A stretch of 64,000 nt of DNA from contig NZ_PVNH01000004.1 of assembly GCF_003001955.1 (NCBI RefSeq), positions 434,001 to 498,000 on the forward strand, read 5' to 3'. Below are positions 8,309 to 18,300 of the stretch, in pieces (position 1 is the stretch's first letter; each line of letters opens with the position of its first letter). The stretch is from Prauserella shujinwangii (lineage in GTDB: Bacteria > Actinomycetota > Actinomycetes > Mycobacteriales > Pseudonocardiaceae). The translations under genes were made by a program, and so were the position numbers. The notes under the pieces were generated by a model that was given only the letters and a program-made list of their open reading frames with translations, did not search any database and was not told where the DNA came from.

Positions 8309-9195
8309 GCCGGGTCACCGTCGTGATGATCACGCACAACCGCAGGGAGGAGGCGCTGCGGACACTCGGCCACATGACGGCGCTGCCGGACGGCGCGCCG
8401 GTCGTGGTCGCCGACAACGCCTCCGCCGACGGCACCGCCGACGCGGTCGCCGAGCGGTTCCCCGGCGTGCGGCTGCTGCGCTGCGAGCGCAACCTGGGCG
8501 CGCTCGCCCGCAACGTCGCCGTGCGCCAGGTGACGACCCCGTACGTGTCGTTCTGCGACGACGACACCCGCTGGCAGCCCGGTGCGCTCACGCGCGCGGC
8601 CGACCTGCTCGACGCCCACCCTGGACTGGGCTCGGTCACCGGCCGCTGCCTCGTCGAGCCGGGCCTGGAGGAGGACCCCATCACCCCCGAGCTGCGGCAC
8701 TCCCCGGTGCGGGGCCCGGACTGGCTGCCCGGACCCGCGCTGCTCGGGGTCATGGCTGGTCTGTCCACGTTCCGGGTCAGCGCGTTCCGGGAGGTCGGCG
8801 GGTTCTCGCCGAGGATGTGGCTCGGCGGGGAGGAGGAGCTGCTCGCCCTCGACCTCGCCGCCCGCGGCTGGTGGATGTGCTGGGCCGAGGACGTGGTGAT
8901 CCATCACGCGCCCTCGCGGCAGCGCGACCCCCGGCGGCGGCGCCAGCTCGGCATCCGCAACACCCTGTGGACCCTGTGGCTGCGCAGGCCCTGGCGCAGC
9001 GTGGCCCGGCGCACCGCCGACGTCCTGCGTTCGGCGCCGGCGGACCGGGCCACCGCCGCCGCCGTCGCCGAGGCACTGCGCGGCCTGCCGTGGGTGCTGC
9101 GCGAGCGGCGGGTGGTGCCCGCGAGCGTCGAGGCCGGGCTGCGGTCGCTGGAGGAGTCGCAGCGCCGCTCGGCGGCCCGCCGCTACGTCGGCTGA
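8305..9195 (+). CDS. GT2-family glycosyltransferase, tandem paralogue
   Basis: A 296-residue GT-A transferase closely parallel to the previous gene: VTVVMITHNRREEALRTL, VVVADNASADGTAD, FCDDDTRW and LGGEEELLALDLAARGW occur in the same order and spacing. The shared layout indicates tandem duplication and divergence, perhaps for successive sugar additions. The ATG at 8305 overlaps the upstream TGA by four bases. It is the last gene of the plus-strand operon; a SigB-like promoter for the ClpC-like gene follows at once. Confidence 0.85.
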   Translation: MSRVTVVMITHNRREEALRTLGHMTALPDGAPVVVADNASADGTADAVAERFPGVRLLRCERNLGALARNVAVRQVTTPYVSFCDDDTRWQPGALTRAADLLDAHPGLGSVTGRCLVEPGLEEDPITPELRHSPVRGPDWLPGPALLGVMAGLSTFRVSAFREVGGFSPRMWLGGEEELLALDLAARGWWMCWAEDVVIHHAPSRQRDPRRRRQLGIRNTLWTLWLRRPWRSVARRTADVLRSAPADRATAAAVAEALRGLPWVLRERRVVPASVEAGLRSLEESQRRSAARRYVG

Positions 9196-9200
9196 CCGCC

Positions 9201-9226
9201 GGTTGAGCACTCCCGGACGTGGGTAG
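9201..9226 (+). promoter_or_regulatory. SigB-like promoter of the clpC-like gene
   Basis: GGTT (9201-9204), a 16-base spacer and GGGTAG (9221-9226), 45 bases before the ATG at 9272. Confidence 0.55.
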
Positions 9227-9271
9227 GCGGGGGAAGGACATCGCCACCCTTCCGGCAGAGGAGTAGTGCCC

Positions 9272-11815
9272 ATGACCGGCTTCTTCGGGGCGGACCCCGG
9301 CCCCAGCCCGTTCGACGCGATGCTCGCGCACTTCTTCGGTAACGCCGTGCCGGGCAGGCGACCGCACGCCGTCGGCATCACGCGGCTGATGAGCGAGCAG
9401 GCGCAGGCACTGCTCGCCGCGGCGGTCCAGCAGGTCGCCGAGTGGGGTGGAGCCGAGCTCGACTCCGTGCACCTGCTCTGGGCGGCGACGCGCACCCCCG
9501 GCAGCCGCGAGCTGATCCAGCGCGCGGGCGCCGACCCCGACCAGCTGGCCGAGCGGATCGCGAGCGAGGCCGAGCGCGGGGAGCAGCGGAGCGTGGCGCC
9601 CACGCTGACGCCCGCGGCCAAGCGGGTGCTGCTCGACGCGCACCAGATCTCCCGCGGGCTGCAGGCGTCCTACATCGGGCCCGAGCACGTGCTGCTCGCG
9701 CTCGTCGCCAACCAGGACCTGACCGCGGGCCGCGTCCTGGCCGAGGCGGGCATCACGCCCGACTCGATGCGGCGCACGCTGTCCGGTCAGGGACCCGCCG
9801 CCGCGGCGCAGCCCGGCGCGCAGCGGGCCCAGCAGGGCGCCAGCCAGACCGAGACACTCGACACCTACGGCCGCGACCTGACCGCCATGGCCCGCAACGG
9901 CGAGATCGATCCCGTGGTGGGCCGCGACGACGAGATCGAGCAGACCGTGGAGGTGCTGTCCCGCCGCACCAAGAACAACCCGGTGCTGATCGGGGAGGCG
10001 GGTGTCGGCAAGACGGCCATCGTCGAGGGACTCGCCCAGCGCGTCGCCGACGGCCAGGTGCCGGACACGCTGGCGGACCGCAGGGTCGTCCAGTTGGACC
10101 TGACCTCGCTCGTCGCGGGCACGCGCTACCGCGGTGACTTCGAGGAGCGGATGAGCAAGCTGCTCGACGAGATCCGCGGCCACCGCGACGAGCTGATCGT
10201 GTTCATCGACGAGCTGCACACGGTGGTCGGCGCCGGCGCCTCCGAGGGGTCGATGGGCGCGGGCAACATGCTCAAGCCCGCGCTGGCGCGCGGGGAGCTG
10301 CACATCGTCGGCGCGACGACGCTCGACGAGTACCGGGCCAACATCGAGACCGATCCGGCGTTCGAGCGGCGCTTCCAGCCGATCCTCGTGCCCGAGCCGA
10401 ACGTGGAGGACACCCTCGCGATCCTGCACGGGCTGCGCGACCAGTACGAGGCCCACCACCAGGTGCGGTTCACCGACGAGGCGCTGTCGGCCGCGGCCAC
10501 GCTGTCCGATCGCTACATCACCGACCGCTACCTGCCGGACAAGGCCATCGACATGGTGGACCAGGCTGGTGCGCGCGTCCGGATGCGCTCCGGGCACCGG
10601 CCGGACAAGCTGCGGGAGCTGGAGGGCAGGCTGGAGCAGCTCTGCCGCGACCGCGACCAGGCCGTCAGCGAGGAGCACTACGAGCGGGCGTCCGCGCTGC
10701 GGGACGAGATCAACGAGCTGCGCGTCCAGCTCCACGAGTCCAAGCACGACGGGCGCTCCGCGGGGGCGCCCGAGGTGAGCGCGGTGGACATCGCCGAGGT
10801 GGTCTCGCGGACCACGGGCATCCCGGTCAGCCAGCTCACCCAGGAGGAGCGGGAGCGCCTGCTGCGCCTCGAGGAGCACCTGCACGGGCGCGTCGTCGGC
10901 CAGGACGAGGCGGTCGAGGCCGTGGCCGAGGCGGTGCGCCGCACGCGGGCCGGGCTGGCCGAGCCGAACCGGCCCTCCGGCAGCTTCCTGTTCCTCGGGC
11001 CGACCGGGGTCGGCAAGACCGAGCTGGCCCGCGCGCTCGCCGAGGCGCTGTTCGGCGAGCAGGAGCGGATGATCCGGATCGACATGTCCGAGTACGGCGA
11101 GCGGCACACGGTGTCCCGGCTCATCGGCGCCCCGCCCGGGTACGTCGGCTACGAGGAGGCGGGCCAGCTGACCGAGGCGGTGCGCCGCCGCCCGTACTCG
11201 GTGGTGCTGCTCGACGAGATCGAGAAGGCACACCCCGAGGTGTTCAACGTCCTCCTGCAGGTGCTCGACGACGGCAGGCTCACCGACGGCAGGGGCCGCA
11301 CCGTGAACTTCACCAACACGGTGCTCATCATGACCAGCAACATCGGTTCCGAGCTGGTGCTGTCCGGCACCCAGGGCGCGCTGGGCTTCGCCCCGCCGAG
11401 CGAGGCCGATACCGAGCAGCCGCTGCGTGAGCGGCTCATGCGCAGGCTGCGGGACTCGTTCCGGCCCGAGTTCCTCAACCGCATCGACGAGATCATCGTC
11501 TTCCGCAGGCTGTCGGCCGAGCAGTTGCAGCGCATCACCTCGCTGCTGCTGGAGGACACGCGGCGCAAGGCACACGCGCAGGACGTCGAGGTGGAGGTGG
11601 ATCCGGAAGCCGTGCGGTGGCTTTCCGAGGCCGGTTACCAGCCGGAGTACGGCGCCCGGCCGCTGCGCCGCACCATCCAGCGGGAGGTGGACAACGTGCT
11701 GTCCACGATGCTGCTCGACGGCAGCGTGACGGCCGGGTCCCGGGTGCGCATCGGCGTCGCCGACGGCAGGCTCGACTTCGACGTCTCGCAGCGCGTGGAA
11801 TCCTCGCGTGAGTGA
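9272..11815 (+). CDS. ClpC-like AAA+ ATPase (Hsp100)
   Basis: An 847-residue class I Clp/Hsp100 unfoldase. Order: a Clp-N double repeat (about 35-175); first AAA+ module with Walker A GEAGVGKT near 241-248 and a [12 protein letters not shown] Walker B; a short middle region with a UVR-like coiled segment ([17 protein letters not shown]); second AAA+ with GPTGVGKTE; and a C-terminal D2-small domain. An LGF tripeptide in GALGFAPP matches the ClpP-binding loop of ClpC, so it may work with ClpP rather than as a ClpB-type disaggregase. The ATG at 9272 is chosen over GTG 9266 because AGAGGAG (9257-9263) is correctly spaced from it. A SigB-like promoter fits a stress role. The N-terminus departs from canonical ClpC, so this is probably a second, stress-specific paralogue. 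Confidence 0.85.
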   Translation: MTGFFGADPGPSPFDAMLAHFFGNAVPGRRPHAVGITRLMSEQAQALLAAAVQQVAEWGGAELDSVHLLWAATRTPGSRELIQRAGADPDQLAERIASEAERGEQRSVAPTLTPAAKRVLLDAHQISRGLQASYIGPEHVLLALVANQDLTAGRVLAEAGITPDSMRRTLSGQGPAAAAQPGAQRAQQGASQTETLDTYGRDLTAMARNGEIDPVVGRDDEIEQTVEVLSRRTKNNPVLIGEAGVGKTAIVEGLAQRVADGQVPDTLADRRVVQLDLTSLVAGTRYRGDFEERMSKLLDEIRGHRDELIVFIDELHTVVGAGASEGSMGAGNMLKPALARGELHIVGATTLDEYRANIETDPAFERRFQPILVPEPNVEDTLAILHGLRDQYEAHHQVRFTDEALSAAATLSDRYITDRYLPDKAIDMVDQAGARVRMRSGHRPDKLRELEGRLEQLCRDRDQAVSEEHYERASALRDEINELRVQLHESKHDGRSAGAPEVSAVDIAEVVSRTTGIPVSQLTQEERERLLRLEEHLHGRVVGQDEAVEAVAEAVRRTRAGLAEPNRPSGSFLFLGPTGVGKTELARALAEALFGEQERMIRIDMSEYGERHTVSRLIGAPPGYVGYEEAGQLTEAVRRRPYSVVLLDEIEKAHPEVFNVLLQVLDDGRLTDGRGRTVNFTNTVLIMTSNIGSELVLSGTQGALGFAPPSEADTEQPLRERLMRRLRDSFRPEFLNRIDEIIVFRRLSAEQLQRITSLLLEDTRRKAHAQDVEVEVDPEAVRWLSEAGYQPEYGARPLRRTIQREVDNVLSTMLLDGSVTAGSRVRIGVADGRLDFDVSQRVESSRE

Positions 11816-11840
11816 GGCCCGGAGCGGGGGACTCGCGGCG

Positions 11841-13067
11841 TTACGAGGTGGCCGAGCGGGTGGTGGGGGAGGCCAACCTCGCCGCGGAGGGCACCGCCCG
11901 CTCGTAGACGCGCAGCGTGTCGGCGGCGATGCGGTCCCAGGAGTACCGGCAGCGGGCGCGGTCGGCGCCCGCGATGCCGTAGGCGTCCCGGAGCGCGCTG
12001 TCGCCGAGCAGCCTGCGCAGCGCGACCGCGAGTGCGTCGGCGTTGCGTGGCGGCACGAGGGTGCCGGTGACACCGTCGACGACGGTGTCGGTGAGGCCGC
12101 CGACCGCGGCGGCCACGACGGGGACGCCGCAGGCCATGGCCTCCAACGGCACGATGCCGAACGGCTCGTACCAGGGCGTGCACACCACCGCGTCGGCCGA
12201 GCGCAGCAGCGCGGGCATGTCCGTGCGGGCGACCTGCCCCGGCATCCGGACCCGGTCGGCCACGCCGACGCGCTCGGCGAAGTCCAGCAGCCGCCGCGCC
12301 TCGGCGTCCTCGGACAGCCTGCCGCCCTCGGGGCCGCCCGCGATGACCAGTTCGGTCTCCGGCAGCGCCGCCAGCGCGGCGATCGCCACGTCGAAGCCCT
12401 TGCGGGGCACGAGCCTGCCGACGGAGACGATGCGGTGCCGGTGCCGGCGGGGCGCGCGGGGACCGTCCGGGGTGAACAACCCCAGGTCGACGCCGCACGG
12501 CACCACCGACATGCGGGCGCGGGGCACGCCCATGCGCGCCAGCTCGAACACCTCGTCCGAGCAGGTCGCGGCGACGCGGGTGGCGTGGCGGCCGACCATG
12601 CGCTCCAGGCGGACGCGCTCGTGCGGGCTGGTGTCGTCGTCGCCCTGGTACCGGCGCTTGACCACGCCGAGCGCGTGGAACGTCTGCACCACCGGCAGCG
12701 CGTGGGCGCGCGCGGCGAGCACGGAGGCGAGCCCGGACATCCAGAAGTGGGCGTGCACCAGGTCGGGCCGGTCGCCGCCCCACATCCGCTCCAGGTGGTC
12801 GGCGAAGGTGCCCATGTGCGGCAGCAGCTCGTCCTTCGGCACGTACCGCGGGGGCCCCGCGGGCACGTGGACCACGCGGTAGCCACCGGGCGTGCCGACC
12901 TCGTCCGGCAGGCCCGGATCGTCCCGCCGGGTGTAGACGGTCACGTCGTGGCCGAGCCGCGCCAGTCCGGCCGACAGCTCGGCCACGTGCACGTTCTGTC
13001 CTCCCGCGTCGACCTCGCCGAGTGCGGCCAGCGGGCTGGCGTGCTCGGAGACCATGGAAATCCGCAT
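11841..13067 (-). CDS. GT4-family glycosyltransferase
   Basis: A 408-residue GT-B retaining transferase of the GT4 family (MshA/sucrose-phosphate-synthase-like). Seen: an N-terminal glycine loop in [26 protein letters not shown], the linker [17 protein letters not shown], and the donor-binding [19 protein letters not shown] motif (E-x7-E). The ATG at 13067 has GGGAGG just upstream. It lies 15 bases downstream of the companion GT gene on the same strand and is convergent with the clpC-like gene. Substrate unknown; the MshA-like start makes an inositol-phosphate or sugar-phosphate acceptor possible, though the gene context suggests glycan assembly. Confidence 0.85.
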   Translation of the reverse strand: MRISMVSEHASPLAALGEVDAGGQNVHVAELSAGLARLGHDVTVYTRRDDPGLPDEVGTPGGYRVVHVPAGPPRYVPKDELLPHMGTFADHLERMWGGDRPDLVHAHFWMSGLASVLAARAHALPVVQTFHALGVVKRRYQGDDDTSPHERVRLERMVGRHATRVAATCSDEVFELARMGVPRARMSVVPCGVDLGLFTPDGPRAPRRHRHRIVSVGRLVPRKGFDVAIAALAALPETELVIAGGPEGGRLSEDAEARRLLDFAERVGVADRVRMPGQVARTDMPALLRSADAVVCTPWYEPFGIVPLEAMACGVPVVAAAVGGLTDTVVDGVTGTLVPPRNADALAVALRRLLGDSALRDAYGIAGADRARCRYSWDRIAADTLRVYERAVPSAARLASPTTRSATS

Positions 13068-13082
13068 TGCTCCCTCCCAGGA

Positions 13083-14069
13083 TCAGGACAGAACGCGCTC
13101 CAGCAGGGCGTCCCAGTTCCGCAGGAATGCCGCCAGCCCGTAGTGCGCCAGTGCGTGTTCCCGTGCCGACTTGCCCATGCGCGCGGCGCGTTCCGGCTCG
13201 GCGAGCAGCGTCCGGACCGCGGCGGCGAGCCGCGTGACGTCCGTGGACACGAAACCGGCCTCCTCGGGCACCGCCACGGCGGCCTCGGTGCACGCGAGCA
13301 CGACCGGGGGCATCCCGAGGTGCATGGCTTCGAGCAGGGACAGGCCCAGCGACGTCCAGCGGGCCGTGTGCACGTAGACGCGCCTGCGGGCCATCTCGCG
13401 GTGCAGCGCCTCCTGGCCGAGGTCGCCCACCGGGGTGACGCCGTCGATGGCGAGGCCCGCCAGCCCCATGCCGTACAGGTCGACGGGGGCGACCTCGGTG
13501 AACACCGGCAGCAGGTCCGTGCCGACCATCCGGCCACGGCGCACCGGCTCGTTGACGAGCACGGCGGCGCGTTCCAGCTCACCGGTGTAGCGGTAGCCGG
13601 GGTCGACGATGCCGTGGTCGATGACGGTGGTCGGCGCGCGGCCGTTGTCCCACATCAGCTCGTTGAAGTGGGTGACGTGGGCTAGCACGATGTCGTCCCG
13701 GTCGGCCACCGGATGCCGGGACGTGGCCGCGTGCTCGCGCGGGGTGTTGTGCTCGACGTACACGGCGGGCACGTCAGTGCCGGGCCGCCTGCCGAGCCAC
13801 CGCTCGCACAGGTCCAGCTCCTCCGGCCGCTGCAGCACGACGACGTCGACGTCGGTGTCCCGGAGCCGGTCGGCGGGAACCTCGACGGCGGTGTCCGGCC
13901 AGTCCCGGCCGCACCGGCCGCGGCCCCACTGGCCCCCTTCGGGCAGCGTGGGCAACAGGTACCGGTGTCCACCTTGGACGAACGAGGTGGTCCACGAACC
14001 GTGCAGGTGCCAGACGAGCACGTTGAGCTCGCCGGGCACCGGCCGACCGGGAGACGTGGCCTCTCGCAT
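13083..14069 (-). CDS. Glycosyltransferase, GT-B fold (GT4-like)
   Basis: A 328-residue protein with a GT-B layout: LNVLVWHLHGSWTTSFVQG at the N-terminus, VYVEHNTPREHAA, VTHFNELMWD, and a C-terminal SLGLSLLEAMHLGMPPVVL donor motif with the conserved glutamate. It resembles actinobacterial glycosyltransferases that often accompany carbohydrate gene sets. It leads a two-gene operon with the GT4 gene at 11841-13067. The ATG at 14069 is preceded by a SigB-variant promoter with GGCTAT as the -10. Donor and acceptor cannot be predicted. Confidence 0.7.
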   Translation of the reverse strand: MREATSPGRPVPGELNVLVWHLHGSWTTSFVQGGHRYLLPTLPEGGQWGRGRCGRDWPDTAVEVPADRLRDTDVDVVVLQRPEELDLCERWLGRRPGTDVPAVYVEHNTPREHAATSRHPVADRDDIVLAHVTHFNELMWDNGRAPTTVIDHGIVDPGYRYTGELERAAVLVNEPVRRGRMVGTDLLPVFTEVAPVDLYGMGLAGLAIDGVTPVGDLGQEALHREMARRRVYVHTARWTSLGLSLLEAMHLGMPPVVLACTEAAVAVPEEAGFVSTDVTRLAAAVRTLLAEPERAARMGKSAREHALAHYGLAAFLRNWDALLERVLS

Positions 14070-14079
14070 GCCACAGTGA

Positions 14080-14104
14080 TAGCCCGGCGCGACCGGGACT
14101 AAAC
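14080..14104 (-). promoter_or_regulatory. SigB-variant promoter (GTTT / GGCTAT)
   Basis: On the minus strand GTTT (14104-14101), about 16 bases, then GGCTAT, which differs from GGGTAT by one base. It is close to the start codon at 14069. Confidence 0.35.
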
Positions 14105-14115
14105 ACTATGGACTG

Positions 14116-14547
14116 CTAACGGTCGCGGTGCCGGGCGGGGACGAACGCGAGCGCCAGCCCGGCCACCGCGGTGCAGGCGTACAGCCACACGTCCGGCGCG
14201 TTGACGTTCACCAGGTTGCCCGGCAGGTCGGTGAGGGCCGCCACCAGCCCGTACGCGGTGAGGCCGCTGAACCCGAAGAACGTCAGCCAGCCGTAGAGCC
14301 GGGCGGTCGACCCGGTGCGGGAGGCGCCGACACCGAGCAGCCCGACCGCGGTGTGCACGATGTTGAGCGGTGCGCTCACGCCGAACAGCCAGGCCGTGCG
14401 GCTTGGCTCGGAGCCGACGCCGCCACCGCCGGTGACCACGAAACCGGCGACGCCCAGCGCCAGGTACCCCACGCCGATCAGCAGGGCCAGGCCCCGCAGC
14501 CACGTGATGCGGGGGCGGTACGTGGTGGCCGGCTCACCCATGGTCAC
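14116..14547 (-). CDS. DUF4383 membrane protein
   Basis: A 143-residue protein with four hydrophobic helices: WLRGLALLIGVGYLALGVAG, a segment around LNIVHTAVGLLGVG, WLTFFGFSGLTAYGLVA, and a C-terminal VWLYACTAVAGLALAFVP. This four-helix pattern with LNxxHxxxGLLG is the DUF4383 signature seen in actinobacteria; function unknown. The GTG at 14547 overlaps the SDR stop by four bases; ATG 14541 is the alternative. Translational coupling to an SDR gene and the stress-gene surroundings suggest a general-stress membrane protein. Confidence 0.75.
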   Translation of the reverse strand: MTMGEPATTYRPRITWLRGLALLIGVGYLALGVAGFVVTGGGGVGSEPSRTAWLFGVSAPLNIVHTAVGLLGVGASRTGSTARLYGWLTFFGFSGLTAYGLVAALTDLPGNLVNVNAPDVWLYACTAVAGLALAFVPARHRDR

Positions 14548-15365
14548 CGGTCCGGGTCAGCCCACATCGGCGCCTTGGTGTCCAGGCACGCGGTCCGCAT
14601 CAGCCCGCCGTCCACCACCACGGACTCGCCGGTGACGTATCCGGCGGCGGGGGTGGCCAGGAAGGCGACGACGGAGGCCACCTCGCGGGCGTGCCCCGGC
14701 CTGCCGAGCGGGATGCCCGCGCGGGTCCGCTCGGCAGGGTCCGCGTTCTCCTGGCCGGTCATCGGCGTGGAGATCTCGCCGGGGGCCACCGAGTTCACGG
14801 TGATCCCGTGCTCGGCGAGCTCCACCGCCAGCACCTTGGTCAGTGCCCCGGCCCCGGCCTTGGCCGCGCAGTACGCCGCGGCGCCGTACTTCGGCTCGTG
14901 CTCGTGCACGCTGGTGATGTTGATGATCCGCCCGCCGCGGCCTGCCTCGATCATGTGCCTGGCGGCGCGCTGCGCGCAGACGAACGCGCCGTCGAGGTCG
15001 ATCGACAGCACCTGGCGCCAGGCGTCGAAGTCGGTTTCCATGAACGGCTGCCTGAGCCCGGTGCCCGCGTTGTTGACGAGCACGTCGACGCCGCCGAGGT
15101 CGTCGGCCAGCTCGTCGATCACCGCGCCCGCCGTCGGCAGGTCGGTGAGGTCGAGGCGGCGGACGGCCGCCGACACACCCTGCTCCTTGGCCTCCTGGGC
15201 GGTCGCGGTCGCGCCTGCCTCGTCGGAGTGGTACGTGATGCCGACGTCGAGCCCGCCCCCGGCCAGTGCCACGGCGATGGCCCTGCCGATCCCGGAGTCG
15301 GAGCCGGTCACCACGGCCGTGCGCGGGCGGTCGCTCTCCTCGGGGAGTGGTGCTGGCTGGTTCAC
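14544..15365 (-). CDS. SDR-family oxidoreductase (3-oxoacyl-ACP reductase/glucose dehydrogenase-like)
   Basis: A 273-residue classical short-chain dehydrogenase. Seen: cofactor loop VVTGSDSGIGRAIA, NNAGTG, and the active-site S with YCAAK (S-Y-x3-K), then NSVAPGEISTPM and a C-terminal VVDGGLM. The TYHSDEAG region after the second strand suggests NADP(H) or NAD(H) with no acidic Asp at the key position. The N-terminal extension before the Rossmann fold is of the type found in stress-related bacterial SDRs. Substrate unknown. It is co-transcribed with the DUF4383 gene downstream. Confidence 0.85.
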   Translation of the reverse strand: MNQPAPLPEESDRPRTAVVTGSDSGIGRAIAVALAGGGLDVGITYHSDEAGATATAQEAKEQGVSAAVRRLDLTDLPTAGAVIDELADDLGGVDVLVNNAGTGLRQPFMETDFDAWRQVLSIDLDGAFVCAQRAARHMIEAGRGGRIINITSVHEHEPKYGAAAYCAAKAGAGALTKVLAVELAEHGITVNSVAPGEISTPMTGQENADPAERTRAGIPLGRPGHAREVASVVAFLATPAAGYVTGESVVVDGGLMRTACLDTKAPMWADPDR

Positions 15366-15397
15366 GTTCGCTCCTCGGTTGGCGGGTGCGGGGGCGG

Positions 15398-15441
15398 TCG
15401 TGAGTGAGGAACGTGGTAAGAACGACGTTTCTCACTCACGA
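15398..15441. repeat. Imperfect inverted repeat between katE and the SDR gene
   Basis: Arms 15399-15417 and 15422-15440 (CGTGAGTGAG and its complement at the base) pair with two mismatches over 19 bases. It lies in the 88-base gap between two minus-strand genes and probably terminates katE transcription. Its base resembles the hairpin at 32944-32989. Confidence 0.65.
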
Positions 15442-15453
15442 GCCCACGCTGGG

Positions 15454-17556
15454 TCAGGCGGGTACGGACTCGGTGCGGCGGTCCCAGACGCGGTGCCGGG
15501 CGAGCGCACCCGCGAAGCTGTCGAAGAACTCCTCGGGCAGGGACCGCTCGGCCGCCTTCGACGTCACGACACCGTTCTCGACGCGCACCCCGGTGTCCTC
15601 GGCCAGCGGTTCGGCCACCCCGGCCGTGCGCAGCAGCTTCAGGCCGGAACCGAACGCCGCGACCGGCTTGGCGTGCTTGTACGCCTCGGTGACGAAGTGC
15701 ACGGCGTAGCCGTCCCGCGCGAGGGTCGCGTTGCTGTCCGGACCGCAGGGCACCGCCACGGCGTCGTAGAGCACCGACGCCATCGTGTTCAGCGCGCGGT
15801 CGGTGGGCAGGTCCTCGCCGGTTCCCGCACGCAGGCGGCCCTCGGCGGGCGCCAGCACCTCGGCGATCGCGCCCCGCTTGGTCAGGTACTCGACCAGCCT
15901 GCGCGTGCCCTCGGCGTCCACGCCGTCCGCGGCGAGTACCGCGATCCTGCGGGTCTCGATCTTGTGCGGGGGCGCGTTGAGCTGGGACAGCGCGGGCGAG
16001 GAGCGGCCGTGGTTCGGGGTGGCCTCCGCCGTGGGTGGCGGCACGCCGATGCCCTCGGCCACCCGCCGGGCGAGGCCGTGGTCGACGTGGTTGAGGTGCT
16101 CGACCACGCGTTCGCGCACGGGCATCGTCTCCACCTTGCCGAGCTCGAACCGGAACGCGCTGACGATGTGCTCGGCCTCCACTTCGGACATGCTGTTCCA
16201 GAACAGCGTCGCCTGGCTGTAGAAGTCCTTGAAGCTCTCGCTGCGCTCGCGGATCTTGTGCCCTTCCACCTTCTCCGTGTAGTGCGAGAAGGTGCCCGAG
16301 TCGGCGATCGCGGGACAACTGCCGCCAAGCGTGTTCTTGAAGTACGACGTGCGTCCCTTGTGGATCGCCTGCTGGCCGTAACCGTCACGCTGATTGTGGT
16401 GCACGTCCGCGAGCGGCCGGTTCACCGGCAGCTGCGAGAAGTTCGGCCCGCCCAGCCGGATCAGCTGGGTGTCCAGATAGGAGAAGTTGCGGGCCTGCAG
16501 CAGCGGGTCGTTGGTGAAGTCGATGCCGGGCACCACGTTCGCGGTGTGGAACGCGATCTGCTCGGTCTCGGCGAAGAAGTTGTCCGGGTTGCGGTCCAGC
16601 ACCATCCGGCCGACCGGCCGCACCGGCACCTCCTCCTCCGGAATGATCTTGGTGGCGTCGAGCAGGTCGAAGTCGAACGAGAACTCGTCGTCCTCCTCGA
16701 CGAGCTGGACACCCAGCTCCCACTCGGGATACTGGCCGGCCTCGATGGCGTCCCACAGGTCGCGGCGGTTGAAGTCGGGGTCCTTGCCCGCGATCTTCTG
16801 CGTCTCGTCCCACACGAGCGAGTGCGTGCCGAGCACCGGCTTCCAGTGGAACTTGACGAACGTTCCCTTGCCCTCGGCGTTGACCAGGCGGAAGGTGTGC
16901 ACCCCGAAGCCCTGCATCATGCGGTAGCTGCGCGGCAGTGCCCGGTCGGACATCAGCCACATCATCATGTGCATGGTCTCCGGCTGCTGCCCCACGAAGT
17001 CCCACAGCGTGTCGTGGGCCGACTGCGCCTGCGGGATCTCGTTGTGCGGCTCGGGTTTCACCGCGTGCACGAAGTCGGGGAACTTGATCCCGTCGTGGAT
17101 GAAGAAGACGGGCATGTTGTTGCCGACCAGGTCGTAGTTGCCCTGCCGGGTGTAGAACTTCGTCGCGAAGCCTCGCACGTCGCGCACGGTGTCGGCGGAG
17201 CCCCGCGAGCCGGCCACCGTCGAGAACCGCACGAAAACGGGGGTCCTCGTGTCCGGGTCGGTGAGGAAGTCGGCCACGGTGTAGCCGGCCAGCCAGTCGT
17301 CGTACGGTTCGAAGAAGCCGTACGCCCCCGCGCCGCGCGCGTGCACGACGCGTTCGGGGATGCGCTCGTGGTCGAAGTGCGTCAGCTTCTCGCGGGCATG
17401 GAAGTCCTCGAGCAGGGTCGGCCCCCGCTCGCCCACGGTCAGCGAGTCGTCGGTGTGGTCGACCCGCACGCCCTGCTGTGTGGTGAGGGCGGTGCCTTCC
17501 TGGTGGTCACGGAAGCGGTCGAGCTGCCGGTTCTTGTCGTCGGAGCGTTCGGGCAC
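15454..17556 (-). CDS. katE: Large-subunit catalase (HPII/KatE type)
   Basis: A 700-residue haem catalase, the length of large-subunit clade-2 enzymes. It splits hydrogen peroxide in the cytoplasm. Seen: distal-haem motif [15 protein letters not shown] with the catalytic His, the Asn-bearing [15 protein letters not shown], the proximal [17 protein letters not shown] with the haem-ligand Tyr, and a C-terminal DJ-1/PfpI-like domain (about 560-700) with [16 protein letters not shown] 17556 is preferred to the in-frame GTG at 17577 because GGAGAGG lies at suitable distance from it. A SigB-like promoter lies about 47 bases upstream, which agrees with known general-stress control of katE in actinomycetes. 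Confidence 0.95.
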   Translation of the reverse strand: MPERSDDKNRQLDRFRDHQEGTALTTQQGVRVDHTDDSLTVGERGPTLLEDFHAREKLTHFDHERIPERVVHARGAGAYGFFEPYDDWLAGYTVADFLTDPDTRTPVFVRFSTVAGSRGSADTVRDVRGFATKFYTRQGNYDLVGNNMPVFFIHDGIKFPDFVHAVKPEPHNEIPQAQSAHDTLWDFVGQQPETMHMMMWLMSDRALPRSYRMMQGFGVHTFRLVNAEGKGTFVKFHWKPVLGTHSLVWDETQKIAGKDPDFNRRDLWDAIEAGQYPEWELGVQLVEEDDEFSFDFDLLDATKIIPEEEVPVRPVGRMVLDRNPDNFFAETEQIAFHTANVVPGIDFTNDPLLQARNFSYLDTQLIRLGGPNFSQLPVNRPLADVHHNQRDGYGQQAIHKGRTSYFKNTLGGSCPAIADSGTFSHYTEKVEGHKIRERSESFKDFYSQATLFWNSMSEVEAEHIVSAFRFELGKVETMPVRERVVEHLNHVDHGLARRVAEGIGVPPPTAEATPNHGRSSPALSQLNAPPHKIETRRIAVLAADGVDAEGTRRLVEYLTKRGAIAEVLAPAEGRLRAGTGEDLPTDRALNTMASVLYDAVAVPCGPDSNATLARDGYAVHFVTEAYKHAKPVAAFGSGLKLLRTAGVAEPLAEDTGVRVENGVVTSKAAERSLPEEFFDSFAGALARHRVWDRRTESVPA

Positions 17557-17602
17557 GGTCGATCGGCCTCTCCGCACGGTTTCGGTGTCTTTGCCGCCGG
17601 GC

Positions 17603-17626
17603 TACCCGCAGCGGGTACCGGCAAAC
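17603..17626 (-). promoter_or_regulatory. SigB-like promoter of katE
   Basis: On the minus strand GTTT (17626-17623), a 15-base spacer and GGGTAG. It is one of the closest matches to the stress-sigma consensus in the window. Confidence 0.7.
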
Positions 17627-17637
17627 CGCCCCTGCAT

Positions 17638-18078
17638 TCAGTGCACGCTCACGTGCCTCAGCTTGGCGAACACGATGTGCACGGCGCGGTCGGCCGCCCG
17701 GTGCCCGTTCTGCTCGTCCCGCCAGGCGGCGAGCGAGTCGGTCAGCGTCCGCAGCACCTGCCAGCCGAAGGCCTCCTGACTGGGCAGCGTGCCTTCCCGT
17801 GTGGTGGTCGACACGGTCACCCGGACCGCCTCCGGTGTCGTGATGTACCGGCAGGACAGCATCGCCCCGGGAACCGACCTGCTGATCAGGCAGGTGCACG
17901 CCTCGTCGACGGCGAGCTTGATGTCGGCGACCTCGTCGCGGTCGAAGCCAGCCCCCAGTGCCACCTGGTGCGCCACCGTGCGCAACAACGACAGCTGACG
18001 CGCCTGGGCGGGAAGCCGGAGCTCGACGGGTCCGGCGGAGCGGTACCCGATCCACTCCGCGAGCTCAGGTTCTCGCAT
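17638..18078 (-). CDS. RsbW/SpoIIAB-like anti-sigma factor (HATPase_c_2)
   Basis: A 146-residue GHKL ATPase/kinase of the anti-sigma type. Seen: the N-box DIKLAVDEACTC, where ATP and Mg bind, a central beta segment LSCRYITTPEAVRVTVSTT, and a G-box remnant around EAFGWQVLRTLTDS. Known: such proteins bind SigB/SigF-class factors and phosphorylate an anti-anti-sigma factor. The ATG at 18078 has GAGG upstream; more distant in-frame starts run into the promoter. Its own SigB-like promoter would give feedback on the stress regulon around it. No sigma or anti-anti-sigma gene is adjacent, so its partner lies elsewhere. Confidence 0.8.
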   Translation of the reverse strand: MREPELAEWIGYRSAGPVELRLPAQARQLSLLRTVAHQVALGAGFDRDEVADIKLAVDEACTCLISRSVPGAMLSCRYITTPEAVRVTVSTTTREGTLPSQEAFGWQVLRTLTDSLAAWRDEQNGHRAADRAVHIVFAKLRHVSVH

Positions 18079-18089
18079 GTCGCCTCGGG

Positions 18090-18113
18090 TACCCGCACGG
18101 GCCGGGCGCACAC
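18090..18113 (-). promoter_or_regulatory. SigB-like promoter of the anti-sigma gene
   Basis: On the minus strand GTGT (18113-18110), a 15-base spacer and GGGTAC, 11 bases from the ATG. Confidence 0.55.
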
Positions 18114-18300
18114 CCGATCGGGGTCACGGTCGGCTACCGCTTCGGTCTCGGGCCGGCACGCGGCGGTGCCGGACGACGTTTGCGGAGCGCATGGCGCCGC
18201 GGGCGGCCCGGGCATGTTTGCGCGCGGGGGGCGGGGGAAATCCGACGGCCGTAAGGAGAAGCACTTCCAGCGCCGGTCACCCCGACGAACGGAGGTAGTC

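Noticed and set aside
8777-12886. A 1369-codon minus-strand open frame
   Set aside because: It is antisense to the GT2 and clpC-like genes and out of frame with the GT4 gene at 11841-13067; the sequence is low in motifs and Arg/Pro/His-rich as shadows are.
18176-18235. SigB-like promoter for the holin-X operon
   Set aside because: Two GTTT sequences occur but neither is followed at 14-16 bases by GGGTA; GGGGAA is too far from consensus.
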